DNA of 13,489 nucleotides from RGIG3994 sp045589735. Lineage in GTDB: Bacteria > Bacillota > Clostridia > Oscillospirales > CAG-272. The stretch lies in assembly GCA_045589735.1 (NCBI GenBank), contig JAZNPQ010000141.1, forward strand, positions 1 to 13,489, in the 5' to 3' direction. The position numbers and the translations under genes were made by a program. The notes below the pieces were generated by a model. The model worked only from the letters and a program-made list of their open reading frames with translations. It did no database searches and was not told where the DNA came from. Below are positions 6,471 to 13,489 of the stretch, one piece after another (positions within the stretch are counted from its first letter, which is position 1; each line of letters begins with the position of its first letter).

Positions 6471-8421
6471 GGGCAATATGAATGCAAAAAAAGGCAATAT
6501 GCCGGGCGGAAAACGCAAAATAGATTTCAAAGCCCTCGGAAGAGTTGTAAAAATGCTCTTCAAAGCATATCCGAGACTACTTCCCTTTGCTATGTTCTGT
6601 ATGATATTTTCCGCAGGAGTATCGGCAATTCCCGCGATCTTCACGCAGAAGATAATCAACATAGTTGACGAAGCTTTGAAATTGAAGCTCGGTTGGGAAC
6701 AGACTGCAGAAAAAGTCATCCCCCTCGTTCTGATCCTACTCTCGCTTTACGTGCTCTCGATCATATTTATAACGATCCAGACACAGCTTATGGCAAAGAT
6801 CACGCAGGGCTTCCTCTCAAAAATGCGCTGTCAGATGTTTGACGGTATGCAGAATCTCCCCATAAAGTATTTTGACACCCATAAGCACGGTGATATAATG
6901 AGCCACTATACAAACGATATCGACACCCTCCGTCAGCTCGTTTCACAGTCGCTCCCCAGCTTACTGCAGTCGTGCATCATAGTTCTAACAGTACTTTTTA
7001 TAATGCTCTGGTCAAATATTTGGCTGACTCTCGTCGTTCTCGTCGGAGTTGTTGCTATGATACTTGTATCCGGCAAAATAGGCGGAGGCTCGGCGAAAAA
7101 CTTTATAAAGCTTCAGTCTCACATCGGTAAATTTGAGGGCTTTATTCAGGAAATGATGAGCGGTCAGAAGGTCGTTAAAGTCTTCTCTCATGAAGAAAAG
7201 GTCAAAAAGCAGTTTGCCGATATAAACGAGGAGCTTTTCCAGACAAGCTACCGTGCAAACGCCTTTGCAAATATGCTCGGACCTATTATTATGAATATCG
7301 GTAACGTTCTTTACGTTATCGTGGCAACCGTCGGCTCTGTTCTCATTCTCACGGGAGCTCCAAACCTGTGTCTTAAAGGTATTGTTGGGTTTGAAGCAGA
7401 TGCGGTTGTCTCTATCGGTGTTGCGGTATCGTTCCTTAATATGACAAAGCAGTTCACAGGCAACATCAACCAATTTTCTCAGCAGATTAACTCGATCGTT
7501 ATGGCTCTCGCGGGTGCAAAGCGTATATTTGCGCTTATGGACGAACAGCCCGAGGCTGACGAAGGTTACGTTACTCTCGTAAACGCCGTTATCGATGAAA
7601 ACGGAAACATAACCGAAACCGATAAGCACACCGGTAAATGGGCTTGGAAGCATCCCCACGGTGACGGTACTCTCACTTATACCGAGCTTAAGGGCGACGT
7701 CAGAATGGTCGGCGTTGACTTCGAATACGAAGAAGGCAAGCCGGTGCTTCATGATGTTTCGGTATATGCGGAACCGGGTCAGAAGGTCGCGTTCGTCGGT
7801 GCTACGGGTGCAGGAAAAACCACCATAACAAACCTTATCAACCGTTTCTACGATATTGCAGACGGTAAAATAAGATACGACGGGATCAACATAAACAAGA
7901 TAAAAAAATCAGATCTGCGCCGCTCCCTCGGTATCGTTCTTCAGGACACGAATCTGTTCACGGGCACAGTTATGGACAATATCCGTTACGGAAAGCTTGA
8001 CGCGACGGACGAGGAATGCATAAAAGCCGCAAAGCTTTCGGGTGCCGACGACTTTATCACACGTCTTCCCGAGGGCTACAATACAATGCTGACAAACAAC
8101 GGAGCAAATCTCTCACAGGGTCAGCGTCAGCTTATCTCTATCGCGCGTGCCGCGGTTGCCAACCCCCCCGTTATGATCCTCGACGAGGCAACGAGCTCTA
8201 TAGACACAAGAACCGAGGCGATCGTTCAGCGCGGCATGGATGCTCTTATGAAGGGCAGAACGGTATTTGTAATTGCGCACAGACTATCAACCGTACGTAA
8301 TTCCGACGTTATAATGGTGCTTGACCACGGACGAATCATAGAACGCGGAAATCACGAAAAGCTCATAGAAGAAAAAGGAACCTACTACAGGCTCTACACC
8401 GGTGCATTTGAGCTTGAATAA
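6463..8421 (+). CDS. ABC exporter half-transporter, catalytic-site subunit
   Basis: This partner subunit has 652 residues from the ATG at 6463, which lies behind AGGAGGAGG at 6447-6455; a GTG at 6454 would overlap that site. The N-terminus is a basic, Gly/Lys-rich tail, followed by six membrane helices. About residues 370-407 carry an insertion between the membrane and ATPase domains containing TGKWAWKHPHGDGTLTY, seen in a Firmicutes subgroup of these exporters. Walker A GATGAGKTT (446-454), Walker B with Asp574 and Glu575, and the H-loop His606 are all canonical. The signature is LSQGQ (550-554) rather than LSGGQ. Together with the upstream gene this gives one complete and one degenerate ATP site. 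The eight-base overlap with the first subunit supports coupled, equimolar synthesis. Confidence 0.93.
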   Translation: MNKGNMNAKKGNMPGGKRKIDFKALGRVVKMLFKAYPRLLPFAMFCMIFSAGVSAIPAIFTQKIINIVDEALKLKLGWEQTAEKVIPLVLILLSLYVLSIIFITIQTQLMAKITQGFLSKMRCQMFDGMQNLPIKYFDTHKHGDIMSHYTNDIDTLRQLVSQSLPSLLQSCIIVLTVLFIMLWSNIWLTLVVLVGVVAMILVSGKIGGGSAKNFIKLQSHIGKFEGFIQEMMSGQKVVKVFSHEEKVKKQFADINEELFQTSYRANAFANMLGPIIMNIGNVLYVIVATVGSVLILTGAPNLCLKGIVGFEADAVVSIGVAVSFLNMTKQFTGNINQFSQQINSIVMALAGAKRIFALMDEQPEADEGYVTLVNAVIDENGNITETDKHTGKWAWKHPHGDGTLTYTELKGDVRMVGVDFEYEEGKPVLHDVSVYAEPGQKVAFVGATGAGKTTITNLINRFYDIADGKIRYDGININKIKKSDLRRSLGIVLQDTNLFTGTVMDNIRYGKLDATDEECIKAAKLSGADDFITRLPEGYNTMLTNNGANLSQGQRQLISIARAAVANPPVMILDEATSSIDTRTEAIVQRGMDALMKGRTVFVIAHRLSTVRNSDVIMVLDHGRIIERGNHEKLIEEKGTYYRLYTGAFELE

Positions 8422-8448
8422 AAATCTGTTTTTAGGATTTAAGGACAA

Positions 8449-8838
8449 ATGAAAGAAAAAAAGATCACCAAAGAAAAAATTAAACACTATGCAAAAAAAA
8501 TATTTCAATTTATCCTGAATCCGCGTTTTCTCGTGTGCTTCGGTATTGCGTGGATGATAACAAACGGTTGGTCATACGTTCTTTTCGCAGTAGGAACGCT
8601 CCTCCAGATCGATTGGATGATAATCGTGTCGTCTGCCTATCTCGCGTTTCTGTGGTTGCCTATCTCACCCGAAAAGCTCGTCACGTTGGCTATATCGATA
8701 GTTTTGCTCAAATTCCTTTTTCCGAATGACAAAAAGACACTCGGAGTACTGCAAGAGCTTCATCGCAAAACGAAAGAAAAAATACTGAAAAGAAAATCAA
8801 AAAAAGAAAAAACAGACACACCTAAGAAGCCTGAGTAA
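8449..8838 (+). CDS. Small basic membrane protein of unknown function
   Basis: I do not recognise this 129-residue protein. It has a basic N-terminus (KEKKITKEKIKHYAKK), then three likely membrane segments at about 27-51, 55-70 and 76-91, and a very basic cytoplasmic tail (92-129) rich in Lys with a TPKKPE end. AAGGA lies seven bases before the ATG. It begins 27 bases after the second exporter gene with no terminator between, and a strong terminator overlaps its stop, so it is the last gene of the marR-ABC operon. It may be an accessory to the exporter or just a co-transcribed protein. The codon choice matches its neighbours. Confidence 0.75.
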   Translation: MKEKKITKEKIKHYAKKIFQFILNPRFLVCFGIAWMITNGWSYVLFAVGTLLQIDWMIIVSSAYLAFLWLPISPEKLVTLAISIVLLKFLFPNDKKTLGVLQELHRKTKEKILKRKSKKEKTDTPKKPE

Positions 8839-8855
8839 AATCAGGCTTCTTTTTT
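8824..8855 (+). terminator. Intrinsic terminator ending the marR-ABC operon
   Basis: AAGAAGCCTGA (8824-8834) pairs perfectly with TCAGGCTTCTT (8841-8851) around a six-base loop and runs into T residues to 8855. The stop codon of the membrane-protein gene (8836-8838) lies in the loop, so the last codons form the left arm. Confidence 0.93.
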
Positions 8856-8866
8856 GAAATATTGTA

Positions 8867-8895
8867 TTGCTAAAAATGCAGAAAGATGATATAAT
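8867..8895 (+). promoter_or_regulatory. Promoter for tgt operon
   Basis: TTGCTA (8867-8872), 17 bases, then a perfect TATAAT (8890-8895). Transcription should begin near 8902, about 37 bases before the tgt ATG. The leader is AT-rich and has no stem-loop or preQ1-riboswitch-like structure that I can see. Confidence 0.8.
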
Positions 8896-8938
8896 AATAT
8901 TTAATTATACATTTAATCAAAGAAAAGGCAGAAACAAA

Positions 8939-10075
8939 ATGTTTGAATTACTTAACACAGACGGTCGCGCAAGACGCGGCATATTCCATACCGTACACGG
9001 CGACATACAGACTCCCGTATTTATGAACGTCGGTACCTGCGCCGCTATCAAGGGCGGTGTAAATACTATGGAGCTTCGTGAGATAGGCTGTCAGGTCGAG
9101 CTGTCCAACACCTATCATCTCCATCTCCGTCCCGGTGACAAGCTCATTCACGATATGGGGGGGCTGCACAAATTTATGAATTGGGACAGACCGATACTCA
9201 CCGACAGCGGCGGATTTCAGGTATTTTCGCTCTCTCAGCTGCGTAAAATAACCGAAGAGGGTGTAAGATTCGCGTCTCATATTGACGGTAAGCGCATCTT
9301 TATGGGTCCCGAGGAAAGTATGCAGATACAGTCAAACCTCGCGTCAACCATCGCTATGGCATTCGATGAATGCGTCGAAAACCCCGCGCCCTACGATTAC
9401 GTTAAGCAATCGGCAGAGAGAACTGCGCGTTGGCTTCTCCGCTGTAAAGCAGAAATGGCGCGTCTCAATTCGCTCGAAGAAACTATAAACAAAAAGCAGA
9501 TGCTTTTCGGTATCAATCAGGGAGGTACTTACGAGGATCTCCGTATCGCTCATATGCAGACGATAGCAGAGTACGACCTTGACGGTTATGCAATCGGCGG
9601 TCTTGCTGTCGGCGAAGAAACATCTGAAATGTACCGTATCATCGATGCGGTCGAGCCTTTTATGCCGAAAAACAAGCCACGTTACCTTATGGGTGTCGGA
9701 ACACCGCTTAACATTCTTGAAGCTGTACACATGGGCGTTGATTTCTTCGACTGCGTAATGCCGTCGAGAAACGCGCGTCACGGAAGCCTTTTCTCTTGGG
9801 AAGGCAAAATAAATCTTCTCAACGAAAAGCACGCAAAGGATCCGCGACCGATAAGCCCGTCCTGTAACTGTCCCGCGTGTCAGCACTACAGCAGAAGCTA
9901 TATACGCCACCTTATAAAAGCCAAGGAATCGGTCGGTATGCAGCTCGCGGTCACCCATAATCTGTATTTCTACAACGACCTTATGCAAAAGATACGCGAC
10001 GCGCTTGACGGAGGATACTTCGAAAGCTTCTATCAGAAATACAGAAATATTCTCGGCGAAAGAGCGCAGGACTGA
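8939..10075 (+). CDS. tgt: tRNA-guanine transglycosylase (queuosine pathway)
   Basis: TGT swaps guanine 34 of tRNAs Asp, Asn, His and Tyr for preQ1 on the way to queuosine. The 378-residue protein is full length. TDSGGFQVFS (88-97) contains Asp89, GLAVGE is at 221-226, and the nucleophile is Asp271 in FFDCVMPSRNARHG. The zinc ligands are Cys309, Cys311, Cys314 and His340 (CNCPAC ... THN). Cys145 in AFDEC and Val224 in GLAVGE match the bacterial preQ1 type rather than the eukaryotic queuine type; this substrate call is inferred. The start at 8939 fits the promoter; an upstream ATG at 8867 lies inside it. The stop overlaps the next ATG by one base (TGATG). No other queuosine gene is in the window. 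Confidence 0.97.
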   Translation: MFELLNTDGRARRGIFHTVHGDIQTPVFMNVGTCAAIKGGVNTMELREIGCQVELSNTYHLHLRPGDKLIHDMGGLHKFMNWDRPILTDSGGFQVFSLSQLRKITEEGVRFASHIDGKRIFMGPEESMQIQSNLASTIAMAFDECVENPAPYDYVKQSAERTARWLLRCKAEMARLNSLEETINKKQMLFGINQGGTYEDLRIAHMQTIAEYDLDGYAIGGLAVGEETSEMYRIIDAVEPFMPKNKPRYLMGVGTPLNILEAVHMGVDFFDCVMPSRNARHGSLFSWEGKINLLNEKHAKDPRPISPSCNCPACQHYSRSYIRHLIKAKESVGMQLAVTHNLYFYNDLMQKIRDALDGGYFESFYQKYRNILGERAQD

Positions 10076-10683
10076 TGAAGGTATATCTTATACGCCACGG
10101 TGAAACGGAATACAATCTTACCCGTCGCTGTCAGGGCTGGTGTGACGTTGACCTTACCGAAACGGGTGTCTCACAAGCAAAGGCGCTGAAGGAAAGAATA
10201 GGCAATTTCAAATTTGACCGTATAATATCAAGTGATCTCTACAGAACACGCCACACTGCGTCGATCATTTTCGGTAACGATCCTAAAATAGAACTCAATA
10301 GCCGTGTGCGCGAGGTAAACAATACCGTTATAACAGGTCAGTACGTAAAAGATCTGCTGGAGCTTCACGGTGAGCATTTTGAATACGCAAGACACCACCT
10401 CGATTATTCCTATTTCGGAGGGGAAAGCGAAGCGCATTTCTGCGGACGAACCGGAGATTTTTTACGCTCTCTTGAATCTGACAAGACATCCGAGCGTATA
10501 GCTGTAGTAACTCACGGAGGTGCGATCTGCGCTATGTGTTCAGTCGTTGAAAAAAGACCGAACATCTCACTTTCCATAAAGAACTGCTCTGTCACCGTGC
10601 TTGACTTCGACGGTGAAAAATGGTCTATAGAATCACTCAATAATACTACTTCCGATATATTTAAGGAGGAGAACTATGCTTGA
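10075..10683 (+). CDS. Histidine phosphatase family protein
   Basis: This is a member of the phosphoglycerate-mutase-like superfamily. The catalytic motif LIRHGET (5-11) has the phosphorylated His8; Arg57 (SSDLYRTRHTA), the acid Glu80 (REVNN) and the second His147 (VVTHGGA) complete the active site. The 202-residue length fits small phosphatases such as CobC, PhoE or GpmB-like enzymes, and the substrate cannot be told from sequence. It overlaps tgt by one base and tldD by eight bases (10676-10683), so it is translated as part of that operon. Its neighbours do not point to a clear pathway; a place in cobalamin synthesis is not supported by any cob gene here. Confidence 0.88.
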   Translation: MKVYLIRHGETEYNLTRRCQGWCDVDLTETGVSQAKALKERIGNFKFDRIISSDLYRTRHTASIIFGNDPKIELNSRVREVNNTVITGQYVKDLLELHGEHFEYARHHLDYSYFGGESEAHFCGRTGDFLRSLESDKTSERIAVVTHGGAICAMCSVVEKRPNISLSIKNCSVTVLDFDGEKWSIESLNNTTSDIFKEENYA

Positions 10684-12055
10684 AAAGAAATTACTTGAAG
10701 AAATCCTCGGAATCGCGGTATCCACAGGCGCTGATTTTGCCGAGGTATATTCAGAGCTTACAAGAAACGGTAATATCCGTTTGCTCGACGGAAAGATCGA
10801 CTCAATAACCGATAACACAGTGTCGGGTGTCGGCATCCGTGCGTTTCTCGGAACAAAAACGGTATACGCTTCGACCTCTGATACCTCGCGCGAGGGACTT
10901 CTTGCCTGCGCGGCATCGGTCGCAGCGGCGATCGGTGACAAAAACACTCCCGTAAGCGTAAACCTTACCGAGAAAATATTCCCGAATATCCATCCAGTAA
11001 AAGTCGTTCCCTCCTCTGCCGAAATGAAATACAAAACAGACCTTCTCCGTGAAGGCTGTACTGCCGCCAAGGAACACGACTCACGCATAGTTCAGGTCGC
11101 GGGAACTCTTCTCAGCGTTGACCACACGATACAGATAGCCAACACGGAAGGTCTTCTGACATCCGACAGACATATACGCACACGTATGGCTATAAACGCA
11201 ACCGCATCGTCGGGCGGTGAAAATCAGTCGGGCTTCTACGCGCCCGGTCGTGGAATGGGACTTGAAACGTTTGAGCTTTTCCCTCCAAAAGAGATAGGTC
11301 TTGTTGCAGCGCGTCAGGCTATAACCAATCTCGAGGCAGATTACTGCCCCGCAGGACAGATGACCGTCGCCATTGAAAACGGTTTCGGCGGCGTTATCTT
11401 CCACGAAGCTTGCGGTCACTCGCTTGAAGCAACCTCGGTTGCCGTCGGTGCGTCGCAGATGTGCGGTAAGCTCGGCGAAAAGATAGCAAACGAAAAGGTC
11501 ACGGCTATCGACGACGGAACTATCGCAGGTGCTTGGGGCTCGGTAAATATCGACGACGAAGGAAATCCCACGAAACGTAACGTACTGATAGAAAACGGCA
11601 TTCTCAAAAACTATATGGTAGACCGTCTCGGCTCTCGCAGAATGGGTATGCCTATGACGGGTAACAGCCGTCGCGAAAGCTATGCATACGAGCCCACGTC
11701 ACGTATGACCAACACATTTATCGATAACGGTCCCGACAAAAATGAGGACATCATTGCTTCGATCGAATACGGACTTTACGCCAAAGTTATGGGCGGCGGC
11801 TCGGTAAATCCTCTCACGGGTGCGTTCAACTTCTCGGTAAACGAGGGCTATATAGTACGAAACGGTAAGATCTGCGAAGCTGTTCGCGGCGCATCTCTTA
11901 TCGGAACCGGCTCACAGATACTCAAGGATATTGATATGGTCGGTCAGAATCTTGCAACCGGTCAGGGTATGTGCGGAAGCTCGAGCGGAAGCGTACCGAC
12001 CGATGTAGGTCAACCACTTATCCGTGTATCAAAGATCACTGTAGGAGGTCGTTAA
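10676..12055 (+). CDS. tldD: TldD metalloprotease subunit
   Basis: TldD is the active subunit of the TldD/TldE heterodimeric zinc protease, which in E. coli trims the microcin B17 precursor and degrades the CcdA antitoxin; in other systems it clips RiPP leader fragments. The protein is 459 residues. The zinc-binding HExxxH is HEACGH at 243-248, followed by SLEATSVA. A further family motif, MCGSSSGSVPTDVGQP, starts near Met432 with Cys433 as the probable third zinc ligand. AAGGAGGAG precedes the ATG inside the phosphatase gene, which it overlaps by eight bases. The tldE gene follows after one base. No toxin, antitoxin or RiPP precursor is visible in the window, so the natural substrate is open. 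Confidence 0.93.
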   Translation: MLEKKLLEEILGIAVSTGADFAEVYSELTRNGNIRLLDGKIDSITDNTVSGVGIRAFLGTKTVYASTSDTSREGLLACAASVAAAIGDKNTPVSVNLTEKIFPNIHPVKVVPSSAEMKYKTDLLREGCTAAKEHDSRIVQVAGTLLSVDHTIQIANTEGLLTSDRHIRTRMAINATASSGGENQSGFYAPGRGMGLETFELFPPKEIGLVAARQAITNLEADYCPAGQMTVAIENGFGGVIFHEACGHSLEATSVAVGASQMCGKLGEKIANEKVTAIDDGTIAGAWGSVNIDDEGNPTKRNVLIENGILKNYMVDRLGSRRMGMPMTGNSRRESYAYEPTSRMTNTFIDNGPDKNEDIIASIEYGLYAKVMGGGSVNPLTGAFNFSVNEGYIVRNGKICEAVRGASLIGTGSQILKDIDMVGQNLATGQGMCGSSSGSVPTDVGQPLIRVSKITVGGR

Positions 12056-12056
12056 G

Positions 12057-13400
12057 ATGAATTTCGATAAAATAAAATCAGCAGTTATCTCAGCCGCAAA
12101 GCTTCACGGTATAGAGGAATACGAAATATACTATATGTCCGACGAAAGTCTTTCGGTTGAAACACTTAAGGACGAGATTTCAAGCTTTTCGTCGGGTGCG
12201 TCGGGCGGTCTCTGCTTCCGTTGCGCAATTGACGGTAAAATGGGCTACGCCTCGACGGAATATATCGTTCCCGAGGAGATGGAGCGCCTTGTTCTCACTG
12301 CCAAGGAAAACGCAAAAAGCATAGAAAAAGAAGACATCTCCGGTATTTTCGCGGGCTCTGACAGCTATGCAAAAATCACCGCGTCAGAATATGTAAAGCC
12401 GAGCGCAGCCGAGCTTAAAGAGGTCGCACTCAAGATACAGAAGGAGACCTACGGTGCCGACGAAAGAGTCACGGACGGAACGCAGTCTGCCGCTATGACC
12501 TTCGGAGTTACCGTCAGAATTTTCAACTCCCACGGTCTTGACCTCTGCAATTCCGTCGGAACAAGCGTAGTATACGCCGCGCCTATTGTAAAAGTAGGTG
12601 AAGAGTCCGAAAGCAATTTCGAAATGAAAAAATACACCCCCGAAATCGATACCGAGGCGATCTCAAAGAAAGCGGTTTCCGACGCACTTGAAAAGATCGG
12701 AGCGAGCAGTGTTGGATCGGGTAAATATAACGTAATTATAAGCGGTGACGAAATGAGAGGTCTCCTCTCGGCATTCTCTCCCGCATTTTCCGCAAAGAAC
12801 GCACAGCTCGGTCTTTCGCTTCTTGCGGGTAAAGAGGGTGAGAAGATCGCCGCTGACATAGTCACACTCACCGATGACCCTATGAGAAAGGGATATGATA
12901 TCGTAACTCCGTTTGATGCCGAGGGCGTTGCCGCATACAAAAAAGCGGTTATCGAAAACGGTGTTCTCAAAACGCTTCTCCACAACAGAGAAACTGCTAT
13001 AAAGGCAAATACAGAAAGCACGGGCAACGCAAGTAAGGGAGGCTATTCCGCACCCGTCGGTATAAGTCCGTATGCGTTTTGTATTGAAGCAGGAAGCCTT
13101 ACGCAAGATGAGCTTTTCGAGAGAGCGGAAAACGGTATTTATATAACCGAGATCAAGGGGATCCACGCAGGAGCCGACTCGGTAACGGGCGATTTCTCGC
13201 TTGAAAGCGCAGGATTTCTCATTGAAAACGGCAAAAAGACAAGACCGGTCAAATCCTTTACGATCGCAGGAAACTTCTTTGAGCTGTTAAAGTCTGTTGA
13301 CGCACTCTCCGACAAGGTAGAATCCGGAACCCCCACGGGCTTCACTTCATTCGGCTCACCCGACGTACTCATAAAAAATATGAGCGTAGCAGGAAAATAA
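12057..13400 (+). CDS. tldE: TldE/PmbA-family protease partner subunit
   Basis: This is the 447-residue partner of TldD. It shares the N-terminal fold (EEYEIYYMSDESLSVETLKD, then FSSGASGGLCFRC) and the C-terminal beta-rich domain with VTGDFSLESAGFLIENG, but has no HExxxH, which is how the inactive TldE (PmbA) subunit differs from TldD. In the E. coli pair TldE helps form the substrate cavity while TldD holds the zinc. It starts one base after the tldD stop with TAGGAGGT just upstream, so the two subunits should be made together. No intrinsic terminator follows directly; a hairpin array begins 26 bases after the stop. Confidence 0.92.
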   Translation: MNFDKIKSAVISAAKLHGIEEYEIYYMSDESLSVETLKDEISSFSSGASGGLCFRCAIDGKMGYASTEYIVPEEMERLVLTAKENAKSIEKEDISGIFAGSDSYAKITASEYVKPSAAELKEVALKIQKETYGADERVTDGTQSAAMTFGVTVRIFNSHGLDLCNSVGTSVVYAAPIVKVGEESESNFEMKKYTPEIDTEAISKKAVSDALEKIGASSVGSGKYNVIISGDEMRGLLSAFSPAFSAKNAQLGLSLLAGKEGEKIAADIVTLTDDPMRKGYDIVTPFDAEGVAAYKKAVIENGVLKTLLHNRETAIKANTESTGNASKGGYSAPVGISPYAFCIEAGSLTQDELFERAENGIYITEIKGIHAGADSVTGDFSLESAGFLIENGKKTRPVKSFTIAGNFFELLKSVDALSDKVESGTPTGFTSFGSPDVLIKNMSVAGK

Positions 13401-13425
13401 AAAAGCAAACAAAAAACGTTCCTTG

Positions 13426-13489
13426 GCGCGCCTGCTGTAAAGCAGGTGCGCGTCGATATAAATCCGCTGATGCGGATTTTCGATATACG
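13426..13489 (+). repeat. Hairpin array with TCGATATA spacers, cut by window end
   Basis: Hairpin one is GCGCGCCTGC (13426-13435) with GCAGGTGCGC (13442-13451), a 10-bp stem with one G-U pair and a six-base loop. Hairpin two is AAATCCGC (13460-13467) with GCGGATTT (13472-13479), a perfect stem with a TGAT loop. TCGATATA follows hairpin one (13453-13460) and again follows hairpin two (13480-13487). The array probably continues past the window. Its design matches the array at 2619-2688, with a different spacer. Confidence 0.7.

Noticed and set aside
7012..7752. Minus-strand frame of 246 codons
   Set aside because: It lies wholly inside the second ABC exporter gene, which has clear motifs in the other strand; the shadow protein has no recognisable domain.
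8422..8448. Possible terminator between the second ABC gene and the small membrane protein
   Set aside because: Only a 5-bp AAATC/GATTT stem with no T-run; too weak to call.
8867..8938. Upstream start that would add 24 residues to Tgt
   Set aside because: It overlaps the -35 and -10 boxes and lacks a ribosome binding site; the shorter form starts like other Tgt proteins and places Asp89 at the E. coli number.
8896..8938. preQ1 riboswitch before tgt
   Set aside because: The leader is only about 37 bases, AT-rich, and forms no stem with the needed C-rich pseudoknot.
9344..9988. Minus-strand frame of 214 codons
   Set aside because: It is a shadow of tgt, whose catalytic and zinc residues are all in place on the plus strand.
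12449..13166. Two overlapping minus-strand frames of 192 and 167 codons
   Set aside because: Both are shadows of tldE and show no family motif.

Overview
The window looks like a piece of a Clostridia chromosome, probably Oscillospiraceae/Ruminococcaceae-like. The evidence is Firmicutes-type AGGAGG ribosome binding sites, sigma-A promoters with exact 17-base spacers, a one-piece tmRNA, and gene families typical of gut Clostridia. The taxon is inferred from gene style and was not checked by a search. Most of the window is ordinary core and housekeeping sequence. The unusual parts are in and around the smpB-ssrA block and in two short intergenic hairpin arrays.

Layout. (1) Positions 1-1918, plus strand: a thiamine salvage cluster, thiD (5' end cut off), tenA and thiN, ending near a bidirectional terminator. 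(2) Positions 1969-4120, minus strand: smpB, then a nitroreductase fused to a pentapeptide-repeat domain (start overlapping the smpB stop), then a three-hairpin array with ATTTCAC spacers, then the tmRNA gene ssrA with encoded CCA. A 13-base copy of the tmRNA 5' end lies just downstream of its 3' end. (3) Positions 4159-8855, plus strand: a divergent promoter drives a MarR regulator, two overlapping ABC exporter half-transporters and a small membrane protein, closed by a strong terminator. (4) Positions 8867-13400, plus strand: a promoter drives tgt, a histidine phosphatase, tldD and tldE, all overlapping or nearly touching. (5) Positions 13426-13489: a second hairpin array with TCGATATA spacers, cut by the window end.

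How the genes work together. ThiD phosphorylates the HMP pyrimidine, TenA recovers pyrimidine from degraded thiamine, and ThiN makes thiamine diphosphate. SmpB and tmRNA together perform trans-translation. The two ABC proteins show the complementary motif defects expected of a heterodimeric exporter with one degenerate ATP site, probably under MarR control. TldD (with HExxxH) and TldE (without it) are the expected halves of a heterodimeric metalloprotease.

I did not find a clear new defence or mobile system. The best leads are the nitroreductase/pentapeptide fusion coupled to smpB, the two spacer-locked hairpin arrays placed just after stop codons, and the tmRNA 5'-end duplication.
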